The notes: generated by a model not told the origin, from the sequence alone. Counted from the first letter of the stretch, positions 27,029 to 37,617 are shown. The stretch: 64,000 bases of DNA from Faecalicatena contorta (GCF_021531895.1 NZ_JAFBIX010000012.1:31022-95021), one strand, 5' to 3'. Program-made: numbers and translations.

Positions 27029-27787
27029 TTAAAAATATCCTGTATATGTTTTCTGCACTACCACATGATATACCATATCAATCATGGTATTAAAGTCAAA
27101 AACAGGCAGACCACTGACAGCCTGAATCGCTCTGGCATAAGGAGGCAGGTCACTGCATTCCAGAAGAATTGCCCCCACATCCGGCTCTCTCTTTAAGAGA
27201 TCTTTCACTGTCTGACAAATTTCTTCCGTAAGTTTACCGTTATCCAGTCTTGTCTCACCATAGCATATCGCATGGAACGCCGGCAGACTTCCAATATCCG
27301 CCACCACCAGCCGCTTCATGTCCGTTCCTGTTTTTGACAGTACTTCTGCATTTATATTATCTGCGCTGGCCGCAAGAATTGCAATCTTTTTCCGGGAAGA
27401 AATGGAAGTCTTAATCAAAGGAAGCTGACAGAGACTGGACAAAAATACCGGAATATCTACCGCTTCTGCAACTTCTCTCTGAAAATGTGCAAAGTATCCA
27501 CAAGCTCCCACAATCGCCCGGACTCCTTCTTTCTCCAGTTCTTTTGCCGCTGCGATGATTTCTTCCTTTAACGCACTGTCTCCTTCAAATAATCGTTCGA
27601 TCGCAAAGGAAACCTTTTTATACAATACCGGAAACGGGTAAGTAGTTGCATTGGCCACATTCCCCGGAAACTTTGGATAAATCAGATTCACTGCAATAAT
27701 ACCAATTGCAAATCCCGCAGTATAGTGTGCCGGTGTCTCAACGACACCGGCCAGATCTTCACGATTCTCTAATGTTCCCTGCCACAT
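27029..27787 (-). CDS. Aspartate/glutamate/hydantoin racemase family protein
   Basis: A 252-residue protein with the two catalytic cysteines expected of the cofactor-independent racemases, in VGACGYF (about residue 93) and LLECSDLPPYA (about residue 209), one per half-domain. The substrate is unknown. Its ATG overlaps the stop codon of the opine dehydrogenase gene (TAATG), so the two are translationally coupled and probably act on the same compound. Confidence 0.82.
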   Translation of the reverse strand: MWQGTLENREDLAGVVETPAHYTAGFAIGIIAVNLIYPKFPGNVANATTYPFPVLYKKVSFAIERLFEGDSALKEEIIAAAKELEKEGVRAIVGACGYFAHFQREVAEAVDIPVFLSSLCQLPLIKTSISSRKKIAILAASADNINAEVLSKTGTDMKRLVVADIGSLPAFHAICYGETRLDNGKLTEEICQTVKDLLKREPDVGAILLECSDLPPYARAIQAVSGLPVFDFNTMIDMVYHVVVQKTYTGYF

Positions 27788-29007
27788 TATGCATATACTC
27801 CTTCATTCAGATATGCCAGCAGTTCATCTTTATTCAGATGACCGATTCCCAGATCATCCAGCGTTAATCCGGATGCATAGAAATCCTGTCCTGTCATAAC
27901 AGCGCCCAGCGTGATCATACTGTTAATCACCGGTGTCGGCACATCGTATTTCTTTCCCAGCTCGTGGTAAATACGGCATCCAACCGGTATATCCTCTGTA
28001 ATATACCGATTCTGAATACTGAACGGACCGGTTCCAAAGCCGGTCGGCCACTGCTCGTCAAAAGGAACTATGCAGTCATCTCCCATATATTCCGGCCCCA
28101 GTATACTTGTTCTTGACAGGAAATTTTTCTTAGAAAATTTCTGAATCCCCACACCCATCTTCTCTGCAAGAGCAACTTCCTCCTGATAGAATGCATACTG
28201 AACCTCCGCAATGGATTCACAATAGGCATGGCTGTATATAGAGTAACTGTATTTGTCATTTCCGCCAAAGATTCTTCCCCAGTTCTCCATAACTCCCACA
28301 CCCAGCAATGTTCCCGGGCAATGGAGCACTGGATTCACATTGCTGAATCCAATATCCATTACGGTATCACCTGAAGTGTATCCATCTCCCTGGGTAATGG
28401 AATCAAAACATCCCAATGCCTTAGAACTCTCCAGAAATATTTCCTGATCCGTTGTCGGAAGCGCCGCTCCTCTAAGTGTAATTGCCCGGTATACCAGCCT
28501 GCATTCCGAAGTCATCACGCCGCCTTCCGTTTCTACTCTTGAACCATAAGGGGCACTGGACCATCCTCCTACTATTATTTTTCTTTCAACTCCCAGTTCT
28601 CTCATCTTCCTGCGAAGCTTAAGTGACCCAAAATTATCCGGAATAATATGTATGATCATTCCATCTTCCAGAAGCGGAACCAGTTTCTTAAAAAAAGCTT
28701 CATGCGCAACCGATGGCACTGCTACAATAACCAGTTTACAACCCTTCACGCACTCTTCCAGATTTGTTGTGATCAGATCAAAATGTGCAGTTCCCAGCCG
28801 TTTAAAACCATATTTATTCTTTGGATTTCCCGCTAAAGTAATTCCGGTCTTCTCCAATCCTGCCAACGTCTTTTTTGCAAAGGGCTCCATATCATAAAGG
28901 TGCACCTTATTTCCGCCAAGCTTACAATCAGCTGCTACTGTCTTTCCTACTGCACCGCCTCCCAGCACCGCTACCGGTGCATTCTTTAATTCGTCAATTC
29001 CATACAT
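27787..29007 (-). CDS. NAD(P)-dependent octopine/nopaline dehydrogenase family protein
   Basis: A 406-residue protein with an N-terminal Rossmann fold (PVAVLGGGAVGKTVAAD, residues about 11-27) and a C-terminal helical domain with the conserved His in NVNPVLHCPGTLL, the catalytic position in opine dehydrogenases. The family joins or splits an amino acid and a 2-oxo acid through a secondary amine. The start is the ATG at 29007, behind AGGAAAGGAA; the frame to 29055 has no ribosome site. It lies between a MetQ-type binding protein and a racemase, so import followed by opine cleavage is possible, as is opine synthesis. Confidence 0.85.
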   Translation of the reverse strand: MYGIDELKNAPVAVLGGGAVGKTVAADCKLGGNKVHLYDMEPFAKKTLAGLEKTGITLAGNPKNKYGFKRLGTAHFDLITTNLEECVKGCKLVIVAVPSVAHEAFFKKLVPLLEDGMIIHIIPDNFGSLKLRRKMRELGVERKIIVGGWSSAPYGSRVETEGGVMTSECRLVYRAITLRGAALPTTDQEIFLESSKALGCFDSITQGDGYTSGDTVMDIGFSNVNPVLHCPGTLLGVGVMENWGRIFGGNDKYSYSIYSHAYCESIAEVQYAFYQEEVALAEKMGVGIQKFSKKNFLSRTSILGPEYMGDDCIVPFDEQWPTGFGTGPFSIQNRYITEDIPVGCRIYHELGKKYDVPTPVINSMITLGAVMTGQDFYASGLTLDDLGIGHLNKDELLAYLNEGVYA

Positions 29008-29119
29008 ATTTCCTTTCCTCCCTGTCTGTGTCTGTATCCGGATAACTTTACCCATATAACTACATGCAGAGCCTGCACATTAGTGCAAACTCTGCATGAT
29101 ATCTGTTTTTTACTTCTAT

Positions 29120-29983
29120 TTAGAACACCGGAACAACTGCTCCCGCATAATTTTCATTAATGAAATCTCTGACTTTATCAGATAATACTGCGTCTACAAG
29201 TGCTTTGGTCTTATCTGTATCTTCATCGCCTTCGCGGACAGCAATAATATTTGCATAGGTCTCAGCTGCTTTGGAATCTGCAGACTCAAGAGCAATTGCC
29301 GCATCCAAACCGGCTTCAATTGCATAATTTCCATTGATGCAGGCAACATCCACATCATTGATTGCCCTTGCCACCTGAGCAGCCTCCAACTCTTTGATTT
29401 CCAGATTCAGCGGATTTTCTTCAATATCCAGCACCGTCGCCTGCAGCCCTGCATCCGCTTTCAGTTTAATCAGACCTTCCTGCTCCAGCAGAAGCAATGC
29501 TCTTGCCTCATTGGTTGTATCATTTGGTACAGCTACTACCGCTCCATCCTTCAGTTCGTCTAAGCTTGCAGTCTTACCTGCATAGATTCCAAGAGGCTCA
29601 AAATGAACATTTGCCACACCTACAATGTGTGTTCCATTTTCCGCATTAAAATCATCCAGATATGGCTGATGCTGAAAATAATTTGCATCCAGATCTCCGT
29701 CCTCCAGTGCAGTATTCGGCAGTACATAATCATTGTACTCTACCACCTGCAGATCGTATCCTTTCTCTGCCAGATCACTCTTAAGCTCATTTAGGATCTC
29801 TGCGTGCGGTGTAACACACGCTCCAACAATAAGCGGTTCCAGTTCTTTGCTTTCTTCAGAAGTCTTTGCGGACTCTTCAGTTGTGCTCTCACCTGAAGAA
29901 TCTGAGGATACACCACATCCTGTAATTAATCCTAATGTCAATACTGCCAATGCCGTTAACGCAATAATTCTGTTTTTCATCAT
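29120..29983 (-). CDS. metQ: MetQ/NlpA family substrate-binding lipoprotein
   Basis: A 287-residue precursor with a lipobox (LGLITGCG, Cys at about residue 23), an acidic linker and the NlpA domain (IVGACVTPHAEILNELK; DANYFQHQPYLDDFN). It should deliver substrate to MetNI. The family binds L- or D-methionine and some dipeptides; the exact ligand here is not known. The gene carries AAAGGAG before its start and follows metI. Confidence 0.9.
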   Translation of the reverse strand: MMKNRIIALTALAVLTLGLITGCGVSSDSSGESTTEESAKTSEESKELEPLIVGACVTPHAEILNELKSDLAEKGYDLQVVEYNDYVLPNTALEDGDLDANYFQHQPYLDDFNAENGTHIVGVANVHFEPLGIYAGKTASLDELKDGAVVAVPNDTTNEARALLLLEQEGLIKLKADAGLQATVLDIEENPLNLEIKELEAAQVARAINDVDVACINGNYAIEAGLDAAIALESADSKAAETYANIIAVREGDEDTDKTKALVDAVLSDKVRDFINENYAGAVVPVF

Positions 29984-30011
29984 ATCATTCTCCTTTAACC
30001 TTTACTTTGCT

Positions 30012-30671
30012 TTATTTAATTCTCTTATCAATTCGATTGACCAATCGAAGTCCTGATTCCTGAAAAATCTGCACGATAACCATCAGTAAGACAACCGTAA
30101 TCAGCATCGTCTGGCTGTCATAGCGGTAATATCCGTAGTTCGTCGCGATTGCTCCCAGCCCTCCACCTCCGACAAATCCTGCCATGGCTGAGTATCCCAG
30201 AATGGTGGCAAGAGAAATGGTCGCTCCTACTACCAACGACGGCTTTGCTTCCGGAAGAATCACTTTATAAATAATCTGAAATTCCGATGATCCCATAGCC
30301 TGTGCTGCTTCAATGACACCACCATCTACTTCCTTCAGTGAAGATTCAACCATGCGCGCCACATAAGGAGCTGCCGCTACAACTAACGGCACGATTGTTG
30401 CCGTCGATCCAATCGTCGTTCCCACTACCAGTCTTGTAAATGGAAGAATCGCAACCAGCAAAATCAGAAAAGGAATCGACCTGACCAGATTGATGATTCC
30501 ACCCACCACAAAATTCACTACTCTATTTTGACAAATACCATTTCTGTCTGTCACAAATACCAGAACACCCAGTGGAATTCCAATCACATAAGAAAGTGCC
30601 GAAGAAACCAATACCATATAAAGTGTCTCTAAAATTCCTTTTCCCAACAGTCCTATCATTTCCTGGCTCAT
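30012..30671 (-). CDS. metI: MetI family ABC permease
   Basis: A 219-residue permease with five membrane segments and the cytoplasmic EAA-type loop (EAAQAMGSSEFQIIYKVILPEAKP), the contact with MetN. Its start overlaps metN by 4 bp. Confidence 0.92.
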   Translation of the reverse strand: MSQEMIGLLGKGILETLYMVLVSSALSYVIGIPLGVLVFVTDRNGICQNRVVNFVVGGIINLVRSIPFLILLVAILPFTRLVVGTTIGSTATIVPLVVAAAPYVARMVESSLKEVDGGVIEAAQAMGSSEFQIIYKVILPEAKPSLVVGATISLATILGYSAMAGFVGGGGLGAIATNYGYYRYDSQTMLITVVLLMVIVQIFQESGLRLVNRIDKRIK

Positions 30672-31450
30672 AACTGTACTCCCCCTTCCTCAAAATATGT
30701 ATCCGGCAGGATCAGATTTCTGGCTGTCTCTGACTGCGGGTTTAAAAAGATATCTTTCACTTCTCCAAATTCTACGATTTCTCCCTGGCTCATAACTGCG
30801 ACCCGGTCACAGATCTGCTCCGCAACCCTCATCTCGTGAGTAATGACGATAATCGTTACCCCACGGGTCTGATTGATTTTTTTCAGAAGTCCCAGAATTG
30901 ATCTAGTAGTAATCGGATCTAAGGCACTGGTTGCCTCGTCACAGAGAATCACTTCCGGGTTGGTTGCAAGTACTCTGGCAATCGCTACTCTCTGCTTCTG
31001 TCCGCCGGACAGCTGTGCCGGATATGCCTTTTCCTTATCTGAAAGATCTACAAGCGTAAGAAGTTCCTTTGCCCGTTCAAGCCTTTCAGCCTTTTTTACT
31101 CCTGCAATCTCCAGCGGATAACAGATATTGTCTATAACATTCCTCTGTTCCAGCAGATTGAACTGCTGGAAGATCATTCCCATCTTCTGCCGGTTCTTCC
31201 TGAGTTCAGCAGGATTGGCTTCCATCAGATTCTCTCCGTCGAAATACACCGCTCCTTCCGTCGGCCGCTCCAGAAGATTGATACATCGGACAAGCGTTGA
31301 TTTTCCTGCTCCCGAGAATCCGATAATGCCAAAGATTTCTCCCCTCCGTATTTCCAGATTTATTTCCTTCACTGCGAGGACATCCATGCCTTTAGGGTTA
31401 AATTTCTTATTTACATTTTCCAGTTTTATAATGTATTCTGCCTCTGCCAC
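30668..31450 (-). CDS. metN: MetN family ABC ATPase lacking the NIL domain
   Basis: The ATPase has Walker A GFSGAGKST, signature LSGGQKQRVAIARV, Walker B VILCDEATSALDP and the H-loop VITHEM. It starts at a GTG behind AGGTGG. At 260 residues it ends right after the ATPase domain, whereas typical MetN is about 340 residues and has a C-terminal NIL/ACT-like domain that binds methionine and gives trans-inhibition. This importer is therefore either not inhibited by methionine or transports something else. First gene of a six-gene operon. Confidence 0.9.
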   Translation of the reverse strand: MAEAEYIIKLENVNKKFNPKGMDVLAVKEINLEIRRGEIFGIIGFSGAGKSTLVRCINLLERPTEGAVYFDGENLMEANPAELRKNRQKMGMIFQQFNLLEQRNVIDNICYPLEIAGVKKAERLERAKELLTLVDLSDKEKAYPAQLSGGQKQRVAIARVLATNPEVILCDEATSALDPITTRSILGLLKKINQTRGVTIIVITHEMRVAEQICDRVAVMSQGEIVEFGEVKDIFLNPQSETARNLILPDTYFEEGGVQL

Positions 31451-31524
31451 CTAATATAACCACCTGTCTACTCTTTGTTATCTGTAATCAGACTAACACG
31501 ATAGGTTTAATATGTCTAATACAT

Positions 31525-31566
31525 AAAAAAATGTCCAGCTATAGGTCAAAACTATATCTGGACATT
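31525..31566 (-). terminator. Second hairpin terminator between the V-ATPase operon and metN
   Basis: The stem ATGTCCAG / CTGGACAT, extended by an imperfect CTATAG pair, is followed on the minus strand by a run of T (31530-31525). It lies 75 bp before metN, so it either backs up the terminator at 31581 or acts as an attenuator of the metN operon. The 31451-31524 stretch shows no recognised riboswitch or clear promoter. Confidence 0.65.
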
Positions 31567-31580
31567 TATCTCTACGTGAT

Positions 31581-31613
31581 AAAAAAATCCCAGAAGATTT
31601 CTCCTCTGGGATT
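31581..31613 (-). terminator. Terminator of the V-ATPase operon
   Basis: The stem AATCCCAGA / TCTGGGATT is followed on the minus strand by seven T (31587-31581), 28 bp after the subunit K stop codon. Confidence 0.85.
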
Positions 31614-31640
31614 TTCTACTTATGGGACTTGTATTCGTTC

Positions 31641-32075
31641 TTAGCCCAAAAGCAGCAAACTGAATACCAGTGTGAAGAGGGCTACCGTCTCTACGATACC
31701 TACTACGATAAAGTAGTTCGCTGTACCTTTTCCTGTTGCTCCCAACGCATCTGCAGCTGCTGCAGCACATTTACCCTGGAACAATCCTGAGAGACCAATT
31801 GCGAGACCTCCGAAGATACCAACACCAAGTGCAAGTCCTGGATCTCCACCGCCTGCCATTGCAGACTTAATAAAGTTCATAAGAAGGAATCCATAAATTG
31901 TCTGTGTAAGAGGTGCACCAGAGAACGCGATCATAATGAACGGTGCCGGTTTTCCACTTGCATAACATTTTTTCCATGCTCCAACTGATGCCATTCCGGC
32001 AAATCCTGCACCAAATGCTGATCCTGAAGCGGACAGACCAAGTGCAGCTGCCATTCCAACAAATGCTAAATTCAT
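31641..32075 (-). CDS. ntpK: V-type ATP synthase subunit K (membrane rotor)
   Basis: A 144-residue proteolipid with two helical hairpins (four membrane segments). The Na+ ligands known from Enterococcus hirae NtpK are all present: Thr57 and Gln58 in PLTQTIYG, Gln100 in LFQGKCAAA, and the ion-binding Glu129 in GIVETVALF. I therefore predict Na+ rather than H+ coupling. Last gene of the V-ATPase operon, followed by two terminators. Confidence 0.93.
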   Translation of the reverse strand: MNLAFVGMAAALGLSASGSAFGAGFAGMASVGAWKKCYASGKPAPFIMIAFSGAPLTQTIYGFLLMNFIKSAMAGGGDPGLALGVGIFGGLAIGLSGLFQGKCAAAAADALGATGKGTANYFIVVGIVETVALFTLVFSLLLLG

Positions 32076-32101
32076 AATTATTCTCCTTTATCTTTATAAT
32101 A

Positions 32102-33943
32102 CTATTTTTTAATCTTATCGTTTTCTTTAAATGGTTCATATGCAATTCCTGTCCATTCCAGACCAGCCTGTCCCGAGAACTCCAGAACATTCAGTCTGAC
32201 GCCATGTACTACGACAGAAAGGAAACACATAATAATGTTGAGGCCGTGTCCAATCAATACAACCACTACACCAAGAATTATAAGCGGACCATGAAAACCT
32301 GCCGCTATTCCGTTAAAGCTCTGGGAAATGGCAAGACCTGCCATTCCAACCGCAAACAGACGGATATAACTCATTACATTACCAAAACAGCTGATGGTAT
32401 TTAAGAATACGGTAAACGCATCCGCGAGTCCTGCTTTGATTCCCTGTGCAAAGGTACGATCCGGAGCCATTCCTCCGAAGAGTACTACCGTAATAAATGC
32501 AACTCCAATGAGTGCAAATACCGGCTTAACGCTAATCTTCTCTCCGATTACCAGGTAAAGTGATAGCATATACATTGCAATGATTGCTACGAGCCAACCT
32601 AAATCTGCCACCCAGCTTAAATTCTTCTCACCAATCTTTTTCTTGATAGAAATTAAACTTCCTAGCGCCATCTGAATTGCTCCGATGGAAAATGAGAACT
32701 TCATGATCGTGTTCTGCTGCGTCAGAGCCGTCACACCAAAGTACTCCGGATAATTGGCAAAATTAGGAATCACCATCGCCTTAAGAAGCGGAACTTCCAT
32801 GGCCTTTTCCATACCAAACCATGTACCGGTAATCGCTCCCCATATAATGGTCGAAATCGATAGTACAAACAGTAAATAAACTGTATTATCTCGTTTCTTT
32901 GTTTTCGCCACATACGCAATGGTTCCGATAAGAATGAGGAGACCATAACCAGCGTCGCCAATGATCATTGCAAAGAACAATGTGAAAAACAGGAAGAACC
33001 ATAGTGAAATATCTGATTCTCTGTATCCCGGCAGAATTCCCAGGATATCAAACACTGGTTTAATTAATCCCGACAGTTTTCCGTATTTTACTTTTGTAGG
33101 AATCTGCGTATCCTCTTCCGACACATCTTCCTGCGCCCATGCCCATTTATTCTCTTTTGCTGCAGTTTTAAATTTATCCAGCTCATCCTCAGGAAGGTAT
33201 CCTGAGATCCAGACGAAATCATCATCATTTTCTGCAGTCTCACTTGCTGAAGAATAATTCTCCGCATTCTGAGCTTTGAGCATCTGAACCTGAAAACTGG
33301 AATCATACACAGCAGCTTTTTTTAAGACCTCATCACACGCAGCAATTTCCTGCTGGGCAATTTCAATCTCTTTCGTCAGTTCACTGATCCCTTTTTCCGG
33401 GATAGAAAACTCAGCCGCCGGAATGGTTGCCGGCAAGGTTCCTAATACAGCAACGGTATCCATCTTATCAATCGATGCGAGGCGAACAAACCGAATCTCC
33501 GGATCTTCTGCCACCATCGTATAATCATTCTTTCCTAAACGGTAAAAATGAAGATCATACCCTGCTTCTTTTAATTGCTTTAATTCACCTGGCTCAAAAT
33601 CACCCCAGGCTTTGATACGTTCGATTTCTGCATTGGCAGCACTTATCTCCTGAATAAGAGCTGATTTTTTATCCATTGCTGTCAAAACACCCTGATACAT
33701 CTCCTCAAACTGAGTATCCGTAAGAATCGGAACCTCCTCTTTGTTCTTGGATTTCTTATCCGGCGCATAATCCATCAATGCGGATGCAGTTTTTGAAAGA
33801 CTGGTAAATCTTTCTGACACTGCACGCTGAGGACTCTTTTTCTCTGACAGATGCAGAATTCCGAGATTTCGAAGTCCATCGAGCATCTCGTCTTTTTTGG
33901 AGACCGATGACACGATGTAGACCATTTTCATCTTTTCTATCAT
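32102..33943 (-). CDS. ntpI: V-type ATP synthase subunit I (stator a)
   Basis: A 613-residue protein. The N-terminal half (to about residue 320) is cytoplasmic with coiled coils; the C-terminal half has seven to eight membrane segments, including IIGDAGYGLLILIG and the ion-path arginine segment (MSYIRLFAVGMAGLAIS). It forms the half-channels facing the K ring. Its start overlaps subunit D by 4 bp. Confidence 0.93.
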   Translation of the reverse strand: MIEKMKMVYIVSSVSKKDEMLDGLRNLGILHLSEKKSPQRAVSERFTSLSKTASALMDYAPDKKSKNKEEVPILTDTQFEEMYQGVLTAMDKKSALIQEISAANAEIERIKAWGDFEPGELKQLKEAGYDLHFYRLGKNDYTMVAEDPEIRFVRLASIDKMDTVAVLGTLPATIPAAEFSIPEKGISELTKEIEIAQQEIAACDEVLKKAAVYDSSFQVQMLKAQNAENYSSASETAENDDDFVWISGYLPEDELDKFKTAAKENKWAWAQEDVSEEDTQIPTKVKYGKLSGLIKPVFDILGILPGYRESDISLWFFLFFTLFFAMIIGDAGYGLLILIGTIAYVAKTKKRDNTVYLLFVLSISTIIWGAITGTWFGMEKAMEVPLLKAMVIPNFANYPEYFGVTALTQQNTIMKFSFSIGAIQMALGSLISIKKKIGEKNLSWVADLGWLVAIIAMYMLSLYLVIGEKISVKPVFALIGVAFITVVLFGGMAPDRTFAQGIKAGLADAFTVFLNTISCFGNVMSYIRLFAVGMAGLAISQSFNGIAAGFHGPLIILGVVVVLIGHGLNIIMCFLSVVVHGVRLNVLEFSGQAGLEWTGIAYEPFKENDKIKK

Positions 33944-34554
33944 TGTGCCGCCTCCACAAGTTTTTTCTTTGAAATTTTTCCGCGAACAACTGCCGCTGTC
34001 TGCTGGTCGCCAAGGAATACTCCGATGATCCGGATATTTTCCTTTGCCTCTGGAATCTTAACTTTCTCAAACAGATTAACTCTCTGAGATGTAGAACGTA
34101 ATTCCTTCTCAAGAAGTGCTTCCTGTTTGCGAAGTACTGATACCAGCGCATCCAGCCGGGCAATCTCACGGAGTTTTATGATTGCAGTATCCACCCACAA
34201 AGGATAGTCGTCAACATCATAGTTAATGTCTTTGAATGTCAGTTCCTGAAATGTAGGAACTGTGACACCCGCGATGTTCTCATTCTTACAGATAACTGTG
34301 TCTGGCTGTACCAGATGATCAAGCTTTTTGCTTTCGTCAAAGATCTCATTCTCCGCAAATACAGCAACCCAGTCATCCAGATCTCCGATCATCTGAGCAC
34401 GTTCGACTTCCTTCTGTTCCAGCTCAGCTTTTGTCTTCATGATCACCGACTGCAGCTGCTGTTTTTTAAGCTGCAGCGTCGGAAGATACCGCTGATACTG
34501 TTTCAGGCGATCTTTCTGCACCTTCTGCTCATTTTTTGTAAGTTTGATAGCCAT
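33940..34554 (-). CDS. ntpD: V-type ATP synthase subunit D (central shaft)
   Basis: A 204-residue, mainly coiled-coil subunit starting MAIKLTKNEQKVQKDRLKQY, the usual N-terminus of the D shaft. The ATG at 34554 has AAGGAG 6 nt upstream; the preceding in-frame TTG is less likely. It rotates inside the A3B3 hexamer. Confidence 0.92.
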   Translation of the reverse strand: MAIKLTKNEQKVQKDRLKQYQRYLPTLQLKKQQLQSVIMKTKAELEQKEVERAQMIGDLDDWVAVFAENEIFDESKKLDHLVQPDTVICKNENIAGVTVPTFQELTFKDINYDVDDYPLWVDTAIIKLREIARLDALVSVLRKQEALLEKELRSTSQRVNLFEKVKIPEAKENIRIIGVFLGDQQTAAVVRGKISKKKLVEAAQ

Positions 34555-34566
34555 CAACTACTCCTT

Positions 34567-35862
34567 TTAGTTTAATGCATCCTTCTTCGGCCATCTTTCT
34601 TTCAGAAGACTCGTCTTCAAACCAGTTTCATTTGGCTCAAAGCACTCTGCAAGAATCTGCCAGCCAAGATCAAGTGCATCTTCAAGTGGAATATTAACAC
34701 CAAGGTCCATTAATTTTGTTTCGAAAAGTTCACCGTATTTCAGAAGCTTCTCATCCCATTCAGTCATAAGGAATCCCATGGATTTCTTCTCAAGAGCTTC
34801 CTTGTACTGAGAGTAAAGACGAATCATACCGTCCATGAGAGCACGGTGGTCATTTCTTGTCTTACCATTTACATTCTGTTTCAGACGTGAAAGTGATCCG
34901 AATGGCTCAATATGTCCATTCTTTAAATAATACTGACCTTCTGTAATATAACCTGTATTATCTGGTACCGGATGTGTTACGTCATCACCCGGCATTGTTG
35001 TAACACCAAGGATCGTGATTGATCCGGCGCCTTCGATATCAACAGCCTTCTCATAACGAGATGCAAGACAGCTGTATAAGTCTCCCGGATAACCTCGGTT
35101 AGAAGGTACCTGTTCCATAGTAATAGCCATTTCCTTCTGTGCATCTGCAAAGTTTGTCATATCGGTAAGAAGAACAAGTACTTTCTTTCCCGCAAGGGCA
35201 AACTGCTCTGCAACAGCAAGGGCCATATCCGGTACGAGTGTACACTCTACAGTTGGATCGGCTGCAGTATGAATAAACATAACCGTATGGCTCATCGCGC
35301 CACCTTTTTCAAGAGTGTCGCGGAACGTAAGATAATCATCATATTTCAGTCCCATACCACCAAGAACGATAACGTCTACTTCTGCCTGAAGTGCGATACG
35401 GGAGAGCAAAGCATTGTATGGCTCACCTGAAATAGAGAAAATCGGAAGCTTCTGGCTCTCTACAAGTGTGTTGAACACATCGATCATAGGAATACCCGTA
35501 CGGATCATGTTCTTTGGCAAAATACGTTTTGCAGGGTTAAACGAAGGTCCGCCTATCGGAATCATATTTTCAGTAAGTGCCGGGCCATTATCTCTTGGAA
35601 CTCCGGCTCCGTCAAACACACGTCCAAGCAAATGCTCTGAGAAGGAAACCATCATCGGTCTTCCAAGGAAGCGGATCGGATCATTGGTTCCTACACCCTG
35701 TGCACCTGCAAATACCTGAAGAGATACCACATCTTTATCAAGTTTAATAACTGTCGCGTAACTGTCACCTACGAGAGCGAGGTCGCCAAGTCTGACATCC
35801 TTAGCTCTGACAGTAACTACGTTACCGACGATTGATTCTATTTTTGTATATACTTTCTGCAC
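34567..35862 (-). CDS. ntpB: V-type ATP synthase subunit B (regulatory)
   Basis: The 431-residue non-catalytic subunit has GTG as its start, behind [25 protein letters not shown] replaces a true Walker A, as expected for B subunits, and [21 protein letters not shown] is conserved. It is slightly shorter than the usual 455-465 residues. Confidence 0.93.
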   Translation of the reverse strand: MQKVYTKIESIVGNVVTVRAKDVRLGDLALVGDSYATVIKLDKDVVSLQVFAGAQGVGTNDPIRFLGRPMMVSFSEHLLGRVFDGAGVPRDNGPALTENMIPIGGPSFNPAKRILPKNMIRTGIPMIDVFNTLVESQKLPIFSISGEPYNALLSRIALQAEVDVIVLGGMGLKYDDYLTFRDTLEKGGAMSHTVMFIHTAADPTVECTLVPDMALAVAEQFALAGKKVLVLLTDMTNFADAQKEMAITMEQVPSNRGYPGDLYSCLASRYEKAVDIEGAGSITILGVTTMPGDDVTHPVPDNTGYITEGQYYLKNGHIEPFGSLSRLKQNVNGKTRNDHRALMDGMIRLYSQYKEALEKKSMGFLMTEWDEKLLKYGELFETKLMDLGVNIPLEDALDLGWQILAECFEPNETGLKTSLLKERWPKKDALN

Positions 35863-35873
35863 TTTAGGACCTC

Positions 35874-37604
35874 CTAATCAACTGCTTTCGACATGTAGAA
35901 TTCTGAAATCTTCTTCCCTTGTTCGTAGTACTCCGGTGTCTGGAACTGAGTACCGTGCCAGTCAAGGAACTCCTGCCTCAACTGGTTGAAGAAACCTCGG
36001 ATTTCTTTCTTGTCTTCCAAGTCATAGGACTTCATTAATGCATCATAAAGCTTATCGAACTCTTCTCTCTGTCTCTCCGGAGGACAAGCTGCATCGATCG
36101 GATCGAAGGAGTTCTGCTGAAGGTATACAGAGTCGAGAAGTTCACCCTTCTGATAGATAATATAATCTTCTGCAGATGTTCCTTCCTCGCCTACTACCTT
36201 CATCATCTGATTGATCTCATTTCCTCTTCTGAGAATAGAACGCGCCTCTTCGATGCGTCCCATATCTACAACACCAGAGTACTTTGACCATGAATCCATC
36301 GGATGAATCGCAGGGTATTTACGTGCATCAGAACGTTCTCTTGAAAGTCCATGGAATGCTCCAACTACCTTAAGTGTTGCCTGCGTTACAGGCTCCTCAA
36401 AGTTACCTCCTGCCGGTGATACTGTACCACCAATTGTTACAGATGCAATCTTACCATTCTTAAGTCGTACTTTACCAGCTCTCTCATAGAAAGAAGCGAT
36501 CGTAGACTCGAGATAAGCAGGGAATGCTTCTTCACCAGGAATCTCTTCCAGACGTCCTGACATCTCACGCATCGCCTGTGCCCAACGGCTTGTGGAGTCT
36601 GCAAGAAGAAGGACATCCAGTCCCATCTGTCTGTAATACTCAGCAAGTGTAACTGCAGTATAGCAAGATGCCTCTCTGGCTGCTACCGGCATGGAAGATG
36701 TATTACAGATAATAATTGTTCTTTCCATAAGAGACCGGCCTGTCTTCGGATCTTCCAGTTCAGGGAACTCTTTTAAGATCTCTACGACCTCACCGGCACG
36801 CTCTCCACATGCTGCTACGATAACGATATCTGCTTCACCATTTTTAGCCTCCATATGCTGAAGGACTGTTTTACCTGCCCCGAAAGGTCCCGGAACACAG
36901 AACGTTCCGCCCTTTGCTACAGGAAGGAAAGCATCAATACAACGAATCTTTGTTACCAAAGGTTCATCCGGGCGAAGTCTCTCTTCATAGCATTTCACTG
37001 CCTGTTTGATCGGCTGTGTGATGACCATGCTGAGTTCTTTTTCTTCGCCTTTGCTATTTGCGATCACGCAAATGGTTGCTCTTACGTGATAAGAGCCTTT
37101 TTCTTTGATTGATTTAACTGTCCAGTCACGACCTTTCAGTGTGAATGGAACCATAATTTCATGTGTAAATAATCCTTCAGGAACACTACCAATAGGATCT
37201 CCTGCTTCAACAGAATCTCCCACCTTAACAGATGGTGTAAATTCCCATTCTCTGTCCGGAATAGGATCAAGATATACACCTCTCTCAAGGAAGAAGCCAC
37301 ACTGCTCGGCGAGATCCGGTAATGGATTCTGAAGACCGTCAAACACCTGGGTTAACAGACCTGGGCCAAGTTCTACACTCATTAATTCGCCAGTAAACTC
37401 TACAGCGTCTCCGACTTTAATACCGTTGGACATCTCGTAGATCTGCATGCTGGCAACACCATTGTTGATTCGGATAACTTCTCCTTTGAGACGTTTTCCG
37501 TCAACAAGAATATAACCAACTTCATTTTTATGAACTGAACCATCAAAGCTGACATTTGCCAGGTTTCCATTAATACCAGTTACATATCCTGTTACTGTTT
37601 CCAT
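35874..37604 (-). CDS. ntpA: V-type ATP synthase subunit A (catalytic)
   Basis: The 576-residue catalytic subunit carries Walker [10 protein letters not shown], the A-type bulge domain, Walker [17 protein letters not shown] and [17 protein letters not shown]. The start is the ATG at 37604, behind GGGAGAG; the frame runs upstream to 37709 but that overlaps the DUF2764 gene. Order E-DUF2764-A-B-D-I-K matches the reduced V-ATPase operons of spirochaetes and some Firmicutes. Confidence 0.95.
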   Translation of the reverse strand: METVTGYVTGINGNLANVSFDGSVHKNEVGYILVDGKRLKGEVIRINNGVASMQIYEMSNGIKVGDAVEFTGELMSVELGPGLLTQVFDGLQNPLPDLAEQCGFFLERGVYLDPIPDREWEFTPSVKVGDSVEAGDPIGSVPEGLFTHEIMVPFTLKGRDWTVKSIKEKGSYHVRATICVIANSKGEEKELSMVITQPIKQAVKCYEERLRPDEPLVTKIRCIDAFLPVAKGGTFCVPGPFGAGKTVLQHMEAKNGEADIVIVAACGERAGEVVEILKEFPELEDPKTGRSLMERTIIICNTSSMPVAAREASCYTAVTLAEYYRQMGLDVLLLADSTSRWAQAMREMSGRLEEIPGEEAFPAYLESTIASFYERAGKVRLKNGKIASVTIGGTVSPAGGNFEEPVTQATLKVVGAFHGLSRERSDARKYPAIHPMDSWSKYSGVVDMGRIEEARSILRRGNEINQMMKVVGEEGTSAEDYIIYQKGELLDSVYLQQNSFDPIDAACPPERQREEFDKLYDALMKSYDLEDKKEIRGFFNQLRQEFLDWHGTQFQTPEYYEQGKKISEFYMSKAVD

Positions 37605-37617
37605 CAATTCTCTCCCG

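Noticed and set aside
25845..31450. Staphylopine-like metallophore cluster
   Set aside because: The racemase and opine dehydrogenase fit, but there is no nicotianamine-synthase-like enzyme, no metallophore exporter and no nickel/peptide-type ABC importer.
31451..31580. SAM or methionine riboswitch upstream of metN
   Set aside because: Only about 75 bp separate the last terminator hairpin from metN and no SAM-riboswitch core was found.
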